Notes: generated by a model from the sequence alone, not told the origin. A DNA stretch of 11,376 nt from Deltaproteobacteria bacterium (GCA_019313105.1 JAFDBW010000209.1:1-11376), one strand, 5' to 3'. Positions 1-6,560 are shown, counted from the first letter of the stretch. Made by a program: numbers and translations.

Positions 1-1
1 T

Positions 2-1042
2 ATTCCGACGGTTAAGAACGTTCACCGTTCAACGTTCCAACGTTCCAACGTTTCAGCGCTCAACGTCCTCGCGAAGGACCCGAGCGCGCCCCAGCAGGAG
101 CTGCGTTTTGCGGACATCCCCTACGTGCTTATCGGCGGCCAGCAGTTCTTCGATCGCAGGGAGGTCAAGGACGCCATTGCCTACCTGCGTTTTATCGTCA
201 ACCCGTTTGACGAGGTCAACCTGCTGCGGATTCTCAACTATCCGCGCCGCGGCATCGGGCGCACCACCGCCGACCTGTTGATCCGCACCTCGATCTCCAG
301 CCGGGAGCCGCTCTGGAAAGTGATTCGTTGTGCCAGCACAATTGGCATTATCAACAGCACAGCTGCCGTAGCCCTGGAAAAATTCGTCACCCTGATCGAA
401 GAACACAAGCGCAGCTTACACGGCGACGGCCGCCTTGCCGCGGCGGCCAGGGAACTGTTTGCCGCAATCGGCTTCGAGGATGAACTGCGCCGCGAACCCG
501 ATTCACGCGAGAAGATTGAGCGTCGCATCGAGAACCTCCACGAGGTGATCAATGCGCTCGCCACCTACGAGGGGCGTAATGGCAAGCCGACTCTCTCCGG
601 GTTCCTGGAAAAAGTCGCCCTGCTCGATCGTGACGAGCCAGGCTCGGACAGCAAGGAGAAAAAGCTGGCCCAGGACGCGGTGGTGCTGATGAGCCTGCAT
701 TCAAGCAAGGGGCTGGAGTTTCCCCACGTCTTCATTCCCGGCTTCGAAGAGGGGTTCCTGCCGCACAGAAAATCGGTCTCGGAAACCTTCGACGTCGACG
801 AGGAGCGTCGGCTCTGCTATGTCGGCATCACCCGGGCCCGGCAGAAACTGACGATTTTGCATGCCGATGGACGCATGAAGTACGGCAAGACCGAACCGCG
901 CGAACCGAGTCGCTTCCTGGACGAAATTCCCGAAACGGTGCGCCAGGACGAAGCACGTGTCGGATTTCACCTTACCGAAGGTGACGAAAATGTCAGCCTG
1001 TCGGATATGCTTGCCAAACTGATGGGAGAAACTGCAGAATAG
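2..1042 (+). CDS. UvrD/Rep-family superfamily 1 DNA helicase, C-terminal part (5' end outside window or disrupted)
   Basis: This is the C-terminal half of an SF1A 3'-5' DNA helicase (Rep/PcrA/UvrD type), an ATP-driven translocase of replication and repair. Helicase-like sequence is clear from about base 95 (ELRFADIPYVLIGGQQFFDR, then EVKDAIAYLR, the motif IV region). Motif V is LHSSKGLEFPHVFIPGFEEG near base 700. Motif VI is EERRLCYVGITRARQKL near 800-850, with the arginine that contacts ATP gamma-phosphate. Walker A, Walker B and the other N-terminal motifs are absent, so only domains 2A/2B are present. The frame stays open to the left edge, but bases 11-68 consist of AACGTTC-like units that read as unlike-helicase residues. 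The true 5' boundary is therefore uncertain: a contig edge, a repeat insertion or a truncated gene are all possible. An internal GTG at 125 lies within conserved sequence and is not a plausible start. Confidence 0.9.
   Translation: MPTVKNVHRSTFQRSNVSALNVLAKDPSAPQQELRFADIPYVLIGGQQFFDRREVKDAIAYLRFIVNPFDEVNLLRILNYPRRGIGRTTADLLIRTSISSREPLWKVIRCASTIGIINSTAAVALEKFVTLIEEHKRSLHGDGRLAAAARELFAAIGFEDELRREPDSREKIERRIENLHEVINALATYEGRNGKPTLSGFLEKVALLDRDEPGSDSKEKKLAQDAVVLMSLHSSKGLEFPHVFIPGFEEGFLPHRKSVSETFDVDEERRLCYVGITRARQKLTILHADGRMKYGKTEPREPSRFLDEIPETVRQDEARVGFHLTEGDENVSLSDMLAKLMGETAE
11..68. repeat. Array of AACGTTC-like heptamer/octamer units
   Basis: Seven consecutive 7-8 base units read AACGTTC, ACCGTTC, AACGTTCC, AACGTTCC, AACGTTTC, AGCGCTC and AACGTCC, from about 17 to 68. 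Several contain the palindrome AACGTT. The mixed 7/8-base period does not preserve a codon frame, which argues that this is repeat DNA and not helicase coding sequence. It lies exactly where helicase similarity is lost. Confidence 0.7.
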
Positions 1043-1068
1043 GGCGGCCCGCTTTGGGCTGTAAGGAA

Positions 1069-1090
1069 CGTCAAACTCTTAAAGTTGACG
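1069..1090. promoter_or_regulatory. Imperfect palindrome with a possible -35 upstream of the YbjQ operon
   Basis: CGTCAA at 1069-1074 mirrors TTGACG at 1085-1090 across a 10-base centre that is itself partly self-complementary. TTGACG would serve as a -35 box (5 of 6 to TTGACA), but the best downstream -10 (CATCAT, 1106-1111) is only 15 bases away, so the promoter call is weak. It is placed where an operator for the operon starting at 1127 would be expected. It could equally be a remnant of the repeat DNA seen at the left edge. Confidence 0.25.
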
Positions 1091-1126
1091 GTTTAAGCTG
1101 ACCACCATCATTGCAAGGGGTTTTTT

Positions 1127-1441
1127 ATGATTCTGACCAACGTCGGCAGCGTGCCCGGCAAGAAGATAGTTGAACATTTCGGCATCGTCCAGGGCAGCAC
1201 TGTACGTGCCAAGCATCTTGGTCGCGATATGATGGCCGGGTTGAAGAACCTGGTTGGTGGTGAATTGAAGGGTTACACCGAGCTGCTCCAGGAGTCGCGG
1301 CAGGAAGCAATGGACCGGATGGCCGAGCAGGCCCGGCAGCTTGGCGGCAACGCGGTCATCAATATCCGTTTTGCCACGTCCTCGGTGGCCCAGGGTGCCG
1401 CCGAACTCTTCGCTTACGGCACTGCGGTGCGGGTCGAATAG
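1127..1441 (+). CDS. YbjQ/UPF0145 (DUF74) family protein, soluble
   Basis: A 104-aa protein of the YbjQ/UPF0145 family, whose members are about 105 aa and are reported to form pentameric rings. The biochemical role is not established; the database label 'heavy-metal-binding domain' is not backed by visible metal ligands, and this copy has no cysteine. Family features seen are the N-terminal strand MILTNVGSVPGKKI, GSTVRAKHLGRD, the helix with GYTELLQESRQEA, GGNAVINIRFATSS and the closing AYGTAVRV. The length is typical, and there is no signal peptide or membrane segment. The start is set by a good Shine-Dalgarno, AAGGGG at 1115-1120, six bases before ATG. It is the first gene of a three-gene unit and is a paralogue of the next gene. 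Confidence 0.9.
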   Translation: MILTNVGSVPGKKIVEHFGIVQGSTVRAKHLGRDMMAGLKNLVGGELKGYTELLQESRQEAMDRMAEQARQLGGNAVINIRFATSSVAQGAAELFAYGTAVRVE

Positions 1442-1450
1442 GCGCAGACC

Positions 1451-1930
1451 ATGCTGGAGACCATTTTCAGATATCCCGACCTTTCGCTCTTTCTGGCCTT
1501 GATGGTAATCGGCTATAGCTGCGGCACCATTGCCGAGAAGCGCCACTACAAATCGATCATCAAACGCGAGCAAGAGCTGGTCGAGCTGATGGTCGTCAAT
1601 GCCGAGGGGCGCTTCGCCGAGGGTGCCGTCAGGACCTCCTTCCTGGTCAATGGCAGCACGGTGGTGTCCAACGACTACTTCAAGCGGCTGCTGGCGATCC
1701 TGCGCAACATCTTCGGTGGCCGGGTCAAGGTCTACGAGTCGTTGATCGACCGCGCCCGCCGGGAGGCGATCCTACGCATGAAGGAGGAAGCCCGTACCAG
1801 GGGGGCGCACATGATTGTCAATCTGCGCCTGGAGACCTCGACGATCGGTCGTTCGGCAAATAAGAAGAAGAGCATCGGCAGCATTGAAACCCTTGCCTAC
1901 GGCACCGCAGTGGTCATGAACCGACCGTGA
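1451..1930 (+). CDS. Membrane-anchored YbjQ/UPF0145-family protein
   Basis: A 159-aa YbjQ-family protein with an added N-terminal extension. Residues about 11-26 (LSLFLALMVIGYSCGT) form one hydrophobic segment, followed by charged EKRHYKSIIKREQE, so the YbjQ domain probably lies in the cytoplasm behind a membrane anchor. The domain (about 60-157) aligns with the upstream paralogue: GSTVVSNDYFKR, YESLIDRARREAILRMKEEAR, GAHMIVNLRLETSTIG and LAYGTAVV. It carries a small insertion, RSANKKKSIG, before the last strand. The start lies nine bases after the upstream stop and has only a weak Shine-Dalgarno, so translational coupling is likely. Its stop overlaps the start of the M48 gene by four bases (GTGA). 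Function is unknown; two membrane/soluble paralogues side by side suggest a hetero-oligomeric ring at the membrane (inference). Confidence 0.87.
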   Translation: MLETIFRYPDLSLFLALMVIGYSCGTIAEKRHYKSIIKREQELVELMVVNAEGRFAEGAVRTSFLVNGSTVVSNDYFKRLLAILRNIFGGRVKVYESLIDRARREAILRMKEEARTRGAHMIVNLRLETSTIGRSANKKKSIGSIETLAYGTAVVMNRP

Positions 1931-2811
1931 AATTTACTCCCAAGCACATCGAAGGCAATGTCAACGTCTCAAAGACCCATCCTCTGGCGGAACTCGGCTG
2001 GCTGGTCGGCGGGTTGGTGCTGCTGGCCCTGATTTTTTACCTGTCGCTCGGCGTGAGCACCGATATCGCCGTGGCAAAGATCCCGGTGAGTGCGGAAGTC
2101 TGGCTCGGTGAGCATTTTATCGGGCGCATGGATGCGCTTGAAAATGAGTCTCTGCAGCGGCTCCTCCAACCTTTACTCGACAGCCTGCCTGCCGATTCCC
2201 CGCTTCACGAATACCGTTTCCAGGCACAGGTGGTCGAAAACGAGCAGACCAATGCCCTGGCCCTGCCGGGGGGGCACATCGTGGTTTTTTCCGGCCTGCT
2301 CAAACAGGCCGAATCGGAGAATGAGGTGGCGATGGTGCTGGCCCATGAGCTGGGTCACTATGCCCATCGCGACCACCTGCGTCGCCTGGGTCGCGGACTC
2401 GGCCTGACCGTGGCGGCGATCATCCTGTTCGGTCAGGACAGCGCGGCCAGCGACCTTGCCAGTAAATTCTTCCTGGTCAGTGAAAGCCACTACTCCCGCG
2501 AGCAGGAGTCGGCTGCCGATCGCTTCGGTCTTGAGCTGCTGGTGGCCGGTTACGGTCACGCCGGCGGCGCCACCGACTTTTTCGCACGGGTCGGCAAAGG
2601 TGCCGGCAGCCGGATCCCTTACCTGCTGGCATCGCACCCGCATCCGGACGACCGGGTCAAGGAATTGCAGGAGCTGATTGCAGCGCGGGGCTACCGGGTT
2701 GATGCCGTCATACCTCTCGGCCAGGACCTGCGGAAAGGCTTGCCGCTCAGCAAGGAATCTCCCGACAAAGAGCCCGCATCAGTGGAAGACAGGCAAACTT
2801 CGCGGCTTTGA
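1927..2811 (+). CDS. Membrane-anchored M48-family zinc metalloprotease
   Basis: A 294-aa peptidase of family M48 (the HtpX/Oma1/BepA group). Zinc ligands are visible as H140-E141-L-G-H144 in LAHELGHYAHRDH and the third-ligand motif E194-S-A-A-D198 in EQESAADRFG. A substrate-site strand, NEQTNALALPGGHIVVFSGL, precedes the HExxH. One N-terminal hydrophobic segment at about residues 24-43 anchors it. With no signal cleavage site, the catalytic domain probably faces the periplasm or lies on the membrane surface. The C-terminal HPHPDDRVKELQEL is the usual closing motif of this family. The charged last 25 residues look disordered. The GTG start at 1927 overlaps the stop of the TM-YbjQ gene, so the two are probably coupled. 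It resembles single-pass quality-control proteases more than four-TM HtpX; the substrate is unknown. Confidence 0.92.
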   Translation: MKFTPKHIEGNVNVSKTHPLAELGWLVGGLVLLALIFYLSLGVSTDIAVAKIPVSAEVWLGEHFIGRMDALENESLQRLLQPLLDSLPADSPLHEYRFQAQVVENEQTNALALPGGHIVVFSGLLKQAESENEVAMVLAHELGHYAHRDHLRRLGRGLGLTVAAIILFGQDSAASDLASKFFLVSESHYSREQESAADRFGLELLVAGYGHAGGATDFFARVGKGAGSRIPYLLASHPHPDDRVKELQELIAARGYRVDAVIPLGQDLRKGLPLSKESPDKEPASVEDRQTSRL

Positions 2812-2871
2812 AGCACTGATAACTACACGCTTTAAAGTCCGGCCTAATAATCAAGAAAATCTTTTGTTTTC

Positions 2872-2993
2872 CACCAAGGCACCAAGACACGGAGCAAATT
2901 TTTGAGTTTTCTTGAAAACAATAATGTTGTGCGATGGGAAATATCGATCTTTACCCTGTAAAATAAACAGCTTTGTGCCTTAGTGCCCTGGGG
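2872..2993. repeat. Imperfect inverted-repeat element (CACCAAGGCACCAAG type)
   Basis: The 24-base arm at 2872-2895 (begins CACCAAGGCACCAAG) matches the reverse complement of 2970-2993 at 18 of 24 positions by my hand alignment, and five of the six mismatches are transitions. The arms are separated by 74 AT-rich bases with no open frame. This looks like a decayed miniature or REP-like interspersed element. Confidence 0.55.
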
Positions 2994-3007
2994 ACTAAGC
3001 TTTTTTT
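2979..3007 (+). terminator. Rho-independent terminator after the YbjQ-M48 operon
   Basis: CTTAGT (2979-2984) pairs with ACTAAG (2994-2999), with inner CC/GG pairs after one G-G mismatch and a three-base loop, followed by C and seven T. It lies 168 bases past the M48 stop and uses the right arm of the repeat element. It also insulates queF from read-through. Confidence 0.7.
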
Positions 3008-3085
3008 GGGTTATAGGGCTGTTAAAGTCGACCCGTGCTGCTTTTAAGTTGAAATCATCGCCTGTTCTGGCAAAGTAAAGATATC

Positions 3086-3916
3086 ATGCATGACTTCACA
3101 GACCAGTTGCCGCTCGGCAAAACCACCGTTTACAAGTCGGAGTACGACCCCGGCCTGCTCTGTCCGGTGCCGCGCAAGCTTAAGCGCGACGAGCTCGGAT
3201 TGTCCGATCCGCTGCCGTTTCACGGCGTCGATATCTGGAACGCCTACGAAATGTCATGGCTGACCAGGAAGGGCAAACCGGTGGTGGCGATGGGTGAGTT
3301 CCGCATCCCTTGCGAATCACCTTTCCTGATCGAATCAAAATCCTTCAAACTCTATCTCAACTCATTCAACCAGACCCGTTTCGATGATTTCGAGACGGTG
3401 CGCGCGCTGCTCAGCCAGGACCTGACCGGAGCTGCCGGTTGGCCGGTGGATGTTCGACTGATCGGTCCGGAGGAGTTTGCCAACGAAGAATTTTCCCTCC
3501 TGCCGGGCGAGTGCCTCGATCATCTCGATATTGCCATAGAAAGCTATTCCCTGGAGGCCGGTCTGCTCGAGGGGGCTGCAGACCCGAGGCAACAGGTCAG
3601 CGAAGCCCTGTACAGCCACCTGCTGAAAAGCAACTGCCTGGTGACCGACCAGCCGGACTGGGGCAGCGTCCTGATTTACTACCAGGGGGGCAAGATCGAC
3701 CGTGAAGCGCTGCTGCGCTACCTGGTTTCCTTCCGCCAGCACAACGAGTTCCACGAGCAGTGCGTCGAGCGCATTTACTGCGACCTGATGCGTTTCTGCC
3801 AGCCGCAGAAGCTCACCGTCTATGCCCGCTACACCCGACGCGGTGGTCTCGATATCAACCCCTGGCGCAGCAACTTCGAGTTCGAAATGGAGAATATCCG
3901 CCTGGCGAGGCAGTAG
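3086..3916 (+). CDS. queF: NADPH-dependent 7-cyano-7-deazaguanine reductase (long form)
   Basis: QueF reduces the nitrile of preQ0 to the aminomethyl of preQ1 with two NADPH in cytoplasmic queuosine-tRNA synthesis. The 276-aa length fits the long, two-domain form known from E. coli, not the ~150-aa short form. Visible are LPFHGVDIWNAYEMSWL, the QueF signature ESKSFKLYLNSFNQTRF (about 84-100), the nucleophile C184 in LLKSNCLVTDQPDWGS with D191, H223-E224 in HNEFHEQCVERIY, and the C-terminal YARYTRRGGLDINPWRSN. These match the catalytic residues known in the E. coli enzyme, so it should be active. The ATG at 3086 gives the expected N-terminus, although the Shine-Dalgarno is weak. It is monocistronic between a terminator and a repeat element, and no preQ1 riboswitch is evident upstream. 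Confidence 0.97.
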   Translation: MHDFTDQLPLGKTTVYKSEYDPGLLCPVPRKLKRDELGLSDPLPFHGVDIWNAYEMSWLTRKGKPVVAMGEFRIPCESPFLIESKSFKLYLNSFNQTRFDDFETVRALLSQDLTGAAGWPVDVRLIGPEEFANEEFSLLPGECLDHLDIAIESYSLEAGLLEGAADPRQQVSEALYSHLLKSNCLVTDQPDWGSVLIYYQGGKIDREALLRYLVSFRQHNEFHEQCVERIYCDLMRFCQPQKLTVYARYTRRGGLDINPWRSNFEFEMENIRLARQ

Positions 3917-3961
3917 CGTCTTCCCGTCTGTCAGCCGCTCCGGCAAAAAAATGCTTTAGAA

Positions 3962-4080
3962 ACCCCCAGATAAGAAAAGATGAACACCGATAAGATCGCC
4001 AGCAATAAAGAGCGTTTTGCTTTTAACCTTATCTGAGTTTTTATGGTTTATCTGCGTCGATCCATGTTCATCAGTGGTTA
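3962..4080. repeat. Inverted-repeat element (GATGAACA / TGTTCATC type)
   Basis: Between queF and the phosphatase, CAGATAAG (3967-3974) mirrors CTTATCTG (4028-4035), and GATGAACA (3979-3986) mirrors TGTTCATC (4065-4072); both are perfect 8-base matches. Extended, GATGAACACCGAT matches the complement of the right arm at 11 of 13 bases. There is no open frame of note. I recall similar GATGAACA/GATAA sequences as interspersed intergenic repeats in other bacteria, but could not check. Confidence 0.55.
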
Positions 4081-4102
4081 ACTGACCCGGTTCCAGTTTT
4101 TT

Positions 4103-4131
4103 TTGAAGATCAACCGGCTTTCCTGTAGAAT
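4103..4131 (+). promoter_or_regulatory. Sigma-70-like promoter for the phosphatase operon
   Basis: A -35 box TTGAAG (4103-4108) and -10 box TAGAAT (4126-4131) are separated by exactly 17 bases. Transcription would start near 4138, about 33 bases before the ATG at 4171. The promoter sits immediately downstream of the repeat element. Confidence 0.6.
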
Positions 4132-4170
4132 ACCCCGAAGTAAAACCTGCCATTGTGAGATTCTGCCCGT

Positions 4171-4983
4171 ATGGACAAAGACAATCAGACAAATTTGACG
4201 CCCGATGAAATAGCCAGGGCGCTGCTGTTTGCACAGCAGGTTATTCCGGGAGCGGGGAACATTGCCCTGCGGTTTTTCCGCCAGCCCCTCGAGGTTGACA
4301 ACAAGCTTGGTCAGGGCGGTTTCGATCCGGTGACCTCTGCCGACCGTGCTGTGGAAGCCTTCCTGCGCGAAGAGCTTGGCCGCCGGTTCCCCGACTTCGG
4401 AATCATCGGCGAAGAACAAGGTGTCACGCTCGGCAGCTCGGACGTCAACTGGGTGATCGATCCGATCGACGGCACCAAGGCGTTTATCAGCGGCTTCCCG
4501 ACCTGGGGAATCCTGCTCGGGCTGCAACAGGGCGATCGTGCCCTGGCCGGGCTGATGTACCAGCCGGCGACCGGGGAACTCTTCTTTGGCAGTGCTGCCG
4601 GAGGTGCCCTGCGGCAACATGGCAAGACCGTCGCGCTGAAAACCCGGTCGACTGAACGTCTCGAGGATGCCACCCTGTACTGCACACACGAAAGCATGTT
4701 TATCGATCAAACCCACCTCGCAGCCTTCCGCCGCATCGCGGCCAAAGCGCGCCTGCAGCGCTTCGGCGGCGACTGCTATGCCTATTGCATGCTGGCGCTC
4801 GGTCAGATCGACCTGGTGGTGGAGGATACCCTGCAGCCATATGATATCGTGCCCCTGATCCCGATCATCGAAGCGGCCGGCGGCGTGGTTACCGATGCCC
4901 GGGGCAAGAGCCCGGTGGCCGGCGGATTTGTGGTTGCCGCGGCCAGTCGTCAACTACATGAAGAAGCAATGTCGCTGCTCTAG
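4171..4983 (+). CDS. Inositol-monophosphatase-family phosphatase, HisN (histidinol-phosphatase) type
   Basis: A 270-aa Mg-dependent sugar or amino-alcohol phosphatase of the IMPase fold. Metal ligands of the family are present: E81 in IIGEEQG, D97 and D100 in WVIDPIDGTKAFISG, and D225 in QPYDIVPLIPIIEAAGG. The upstream DPVTSADRAVE motif is also intact. The segment GTKAFISGFPTWG and the RFGGDCYAYCMLALGQIDLVVE stretch are closer to HisN-type histidinol-phosphate phosphatases than to SuhB or CysQ, so histidinol phosphate is the best-guess substrate. No other his gene is nearby, and inositol phosphate or another phosphomonoester cannot be excluded. The start is the first ATG after a good promoter, with a weak GTGAG Shine-Dalgarno. 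It is followed 17 bases later by a small gene before a shared terminator. Confidence 0.85.
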   Translation: MDKDNQTNLTPDEIARALLFAQQVIPGAGNIALRFFRQPLEVDNKLGQGGFDPVTSADRAVEAFLREELGRRFPDFGIIGEEQGVTLGSSDVNWVIDPIDGTKAFISGFPTWGILLGLQQGDRALAGLMYQPATGELFFGSAAGGALRQHGKTVALKTRSTERLEDATLYCTHESMFIDQTHLAAFRRIAAKARLQRFGGDCYAYCMLALGQIDLVVEDTLQPYDIVPLIPIIEAAGGVVTDARGKSPVAGGFVVAAASRQLHEEAMSLL

Positions 4984-5000
4984 CCTGTGGAGGAAAAGAG

Positions 5001-5165
5001 ATGACCATGGTCAAGACCGCCAGCTTTGAATCGCTGATCGAGCTGGCCAAGGAAAACCCGGAGGGCGGGTACACTTTCATACTCGATGGCGAATCGTACC
5101 AGATTAACGATGTCCTGGAAATTTCCAAGATTGCGACGGAGCATGGCTACATCGTGATCTACTGA
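5001..5165 (+). CDS. Small uncharacterised 54-aa protein
   Basis: A 54-codon frame from ATG (5001) to TGA (5163-5165), beginning MTMVKTASFESLIELAKENP and ending EHGYIVIY. A strong Shine-Dalgarno, GGAGG at 4989-4993, lies seven bases before the start, and the gene ends just before a strong terminator, so it is very likely translated and co-transcribed with the phosphatase. Predicted layout is helix (SFESLIELAKE), strand (YTFILDGESYQI), helix (DVLEISKIATEH), strand (YIVIY): a compact acidic alpha/beta fold, with no cysteine, membrane segment or signal peptide. I do not recognise a family. A second ATG at 5007 is possible but is further from the Shine-Dalgarno. Confidence 0.8.
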   Translation: MTMVKTASFESLIELAKENPEGGYTFILDGESYQINDVLEISKIATEHGYIVIY

Positions 5166-5191
5166 AAGAAGACGTAGCAAAAAACAATGAC

Positions 5192-5224
5192 AAAGGGCTG
5201 CCAATCGGCAGCCCTTTATTTTCC
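5192..5224 (+). terminator. Strong rho-independent terminator, possibly bidirectional
   Basis: AAAGGGCTGCC (5192-5202) pairs perfectly with GGCAGCCCTTT (5207-5217) across the loop AATC, followed by ATTTTCCC. It ends the phosphatase/54-aa operon. It lies between two convergent genes; the - strand side carries a looser T-rich tail, so it may also stop the gene ending at 5250. Confidence 0.85.
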
Positions 5225-5249
5225 CACTAAAACTGTAAATCCACAAAAA

Positions 5250-6560
5250 TTATAACCCGCTGGCATCCAGCGACGATTCGATTTCCAGTGAGCGGAGTTT
5301 GAGCACCATCTTGCGGCGCACGGCGGTAGGGATTTCGACGTGCAGGCACCGGGAGCCCGGATTGAGTTTTTTCAGGGCGATACGCTGCAGGGCGTTTGCT
5401 CCGGCGCCGGGAATCCAGCGCAGGTCCTCCTTGGGCAGGAAGGCGCGTTCCTCTCCGTCAAGCAGGCTGTCGATATCGGTCTTCGGGTTGACCTGGAAAC
5501 CGAGCAGCTGCATGCGGCCGAGCAGTGCAAAGTTGTAGCAGAGGTGAGCCCCGGCACAGAACTGCACGTACATTTCGTCGGAGAGTTCCCTGACCAGGTT
5601 CAACCCTTCATGCAGGAGATCGTTCGGCTGTAAAAATAGGACCCCTTCTTCCTTGAGGAAAGAACCGACTTCGTTCGGGTCCAGGTAGGGTGGCAGACCG
5701 CCGAGGCCAACCACGACCCGCCGGTCTTCGCTGAAGGTTCCGACGCAGCCGTGTACATCGATAACCAGGTCCGGCAGCTCCATGCCCAGTTCGGCGATGA
5801 AATGCGGCAGCCCTTCTTCGAGTTTATAGCAGCAGGGGTGGCCATGTTCATCGATATACGGATAGATGACGTCGATGTTGCTTGGGTTGAGCGGGACGCC
5901 CCAGGCCTCGAGTTGCCTGAGATTCTCGTCAGTCAGGGGCTCACGACCGGCAAAACCGAGATTGATCAGTGCCGAGCCGCTCTTGCCGGTGCGCAGAAAG
6001 TAGAGGGCCACTTCCATGGTATGCGGATCGTAGGGACCATGACTTGCTGTGATCAGTGGCGATCGACGACGGACATCGTTTTGCCGATGGCGCAACAGCA
6101 ATGCCCCGCCAGCCGCATCCGGCAGGTAACGCCCTTCGAATTCCGGCAGGGATTTCCCGCACGGGTGCCATCCACAGTCTTCGGTTGGTACGGCGGAGAA
6201 AAACTTCTCAAGAACCGCCTCGCGCCATGCCGCGACAAAGCGCAGGCAACGGTCGGGCAGGCGGTAATAGATGGCATAATGAAGGGTGTCGAGATAGATG
6301 CGGGCACACAGGCGCTTGAGAAGCTCCCGGTTGTAATTGTTCTGCGTCGACTTCAACAGGCGCTCGGTAATCTCTTCCATGGCCGCAAAATGTTCGTCAC
6401 CCGGCATATCATCGAGCAGTTCAACCCGCTTGAGATGGCTGTAGTCCTCTTTGCCGATCTCTACCTCCAGACGATTAAGGTGGCGCTTGAAGGGAACGGC
6501 CTCATCGACTTCAAACTGGCTGAGAAAAAGCGGGGATATGTTAGGGCGATCGGTTTTCAT
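5250..6560 (-). CDS. Uncharacterised 436-aa protein with metallohydrolase-like motifs
   Basis: I do not recognise a named family. The N-terminal 120 residues are helical and charged, with no signal peptide or membrane segment, so it is probably cytoplasmic. The central and C-terminal parts have strand-rich blocks ending in candidate metal or catalytic residues: H174 and H180 in ASHGPYDPH, H239 and H241 in DEHGHPCC, D268 and H270 in DLVIDVHGCVG, and H407 and E409 in LHVEIPTAVRR. The order (SHG, then DxH, then a late HxE) loosely recalls N-formylglutamate amidohydrolase or M14-like zinc hydrolases; this is an impression, not an assignment. Nine cysteines are present, two of them as a CC pair. 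The ATG at 6560 has a strong Shine-Dalgarno (GGAGAGG on the - strand, about 6563-6569). It follows the MFS permease gene by 97 bases on the same strand with no terminator seen, so they may be co-transcribed. Confidence 0.8.
   Translation of the reverse strand: MKTDRPNISPLFLSQFEVDEAVPFKRHLNRLEVEIGKEDYSHLKRVELLDDMPGDEHFAAMEEITERLLKSTQNNYNRELLKRLCARIYLDTLHYAIYYRLPDRCLRFVAAWREAVLEKFFSAVPTEDCGWHPCGKSLPEFEGRYLPDAAGGALLLRHRQNDVRRRSPLITASHGPYDPHTMEVALYFLRTGKSGSALINLGFAGREPLTDENLRQLEAWGVPLNPSNIDVIYPYIDEHGHPCCYKLEEGLPHFIAELGMELPDLVIDVHGCVGTFSEDRRVVVGLGGLPPYLDPNEVGSFLKEEGVLFLQPNDLLHEGLNLVRELSDEMYVQFCAGAHLCYNFALLGRMQLLGFQVNPKTDIDSLLDGEERAFLPKEDLRWIPGAGANALQRIALKKLNPGSRCLHVEIPTAVRRKMVLKLRSLEIESSLDASGL

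Noticed and set aside
11..68. CRISPR-like array
   Set aside because: Units are only 7-8 bases with no spacers and no cas genes nearby.
1127..1930. Heavy-metal-binding function for the YbjQ proteins
   Set aside because: It is only a database label; the soluble copy has no cysteine and neither copy shows a metal-ligand motif.
3008..3085. preQ1 riboswitch upstream of queF
   Set aside because: I found no small C-rich-loop hairpin followed by the expected A-rich pairing segment near the start codon; the T-rich part belongs to the upstream terminator.
4078..4953. Long - strand open frame opposite the phosphatase gene
   Set aside because: It is the shadow of a well-supported gene with an intact family signature; its translation has no recognisable motif and carries no Shine-Dalgarno evidence.
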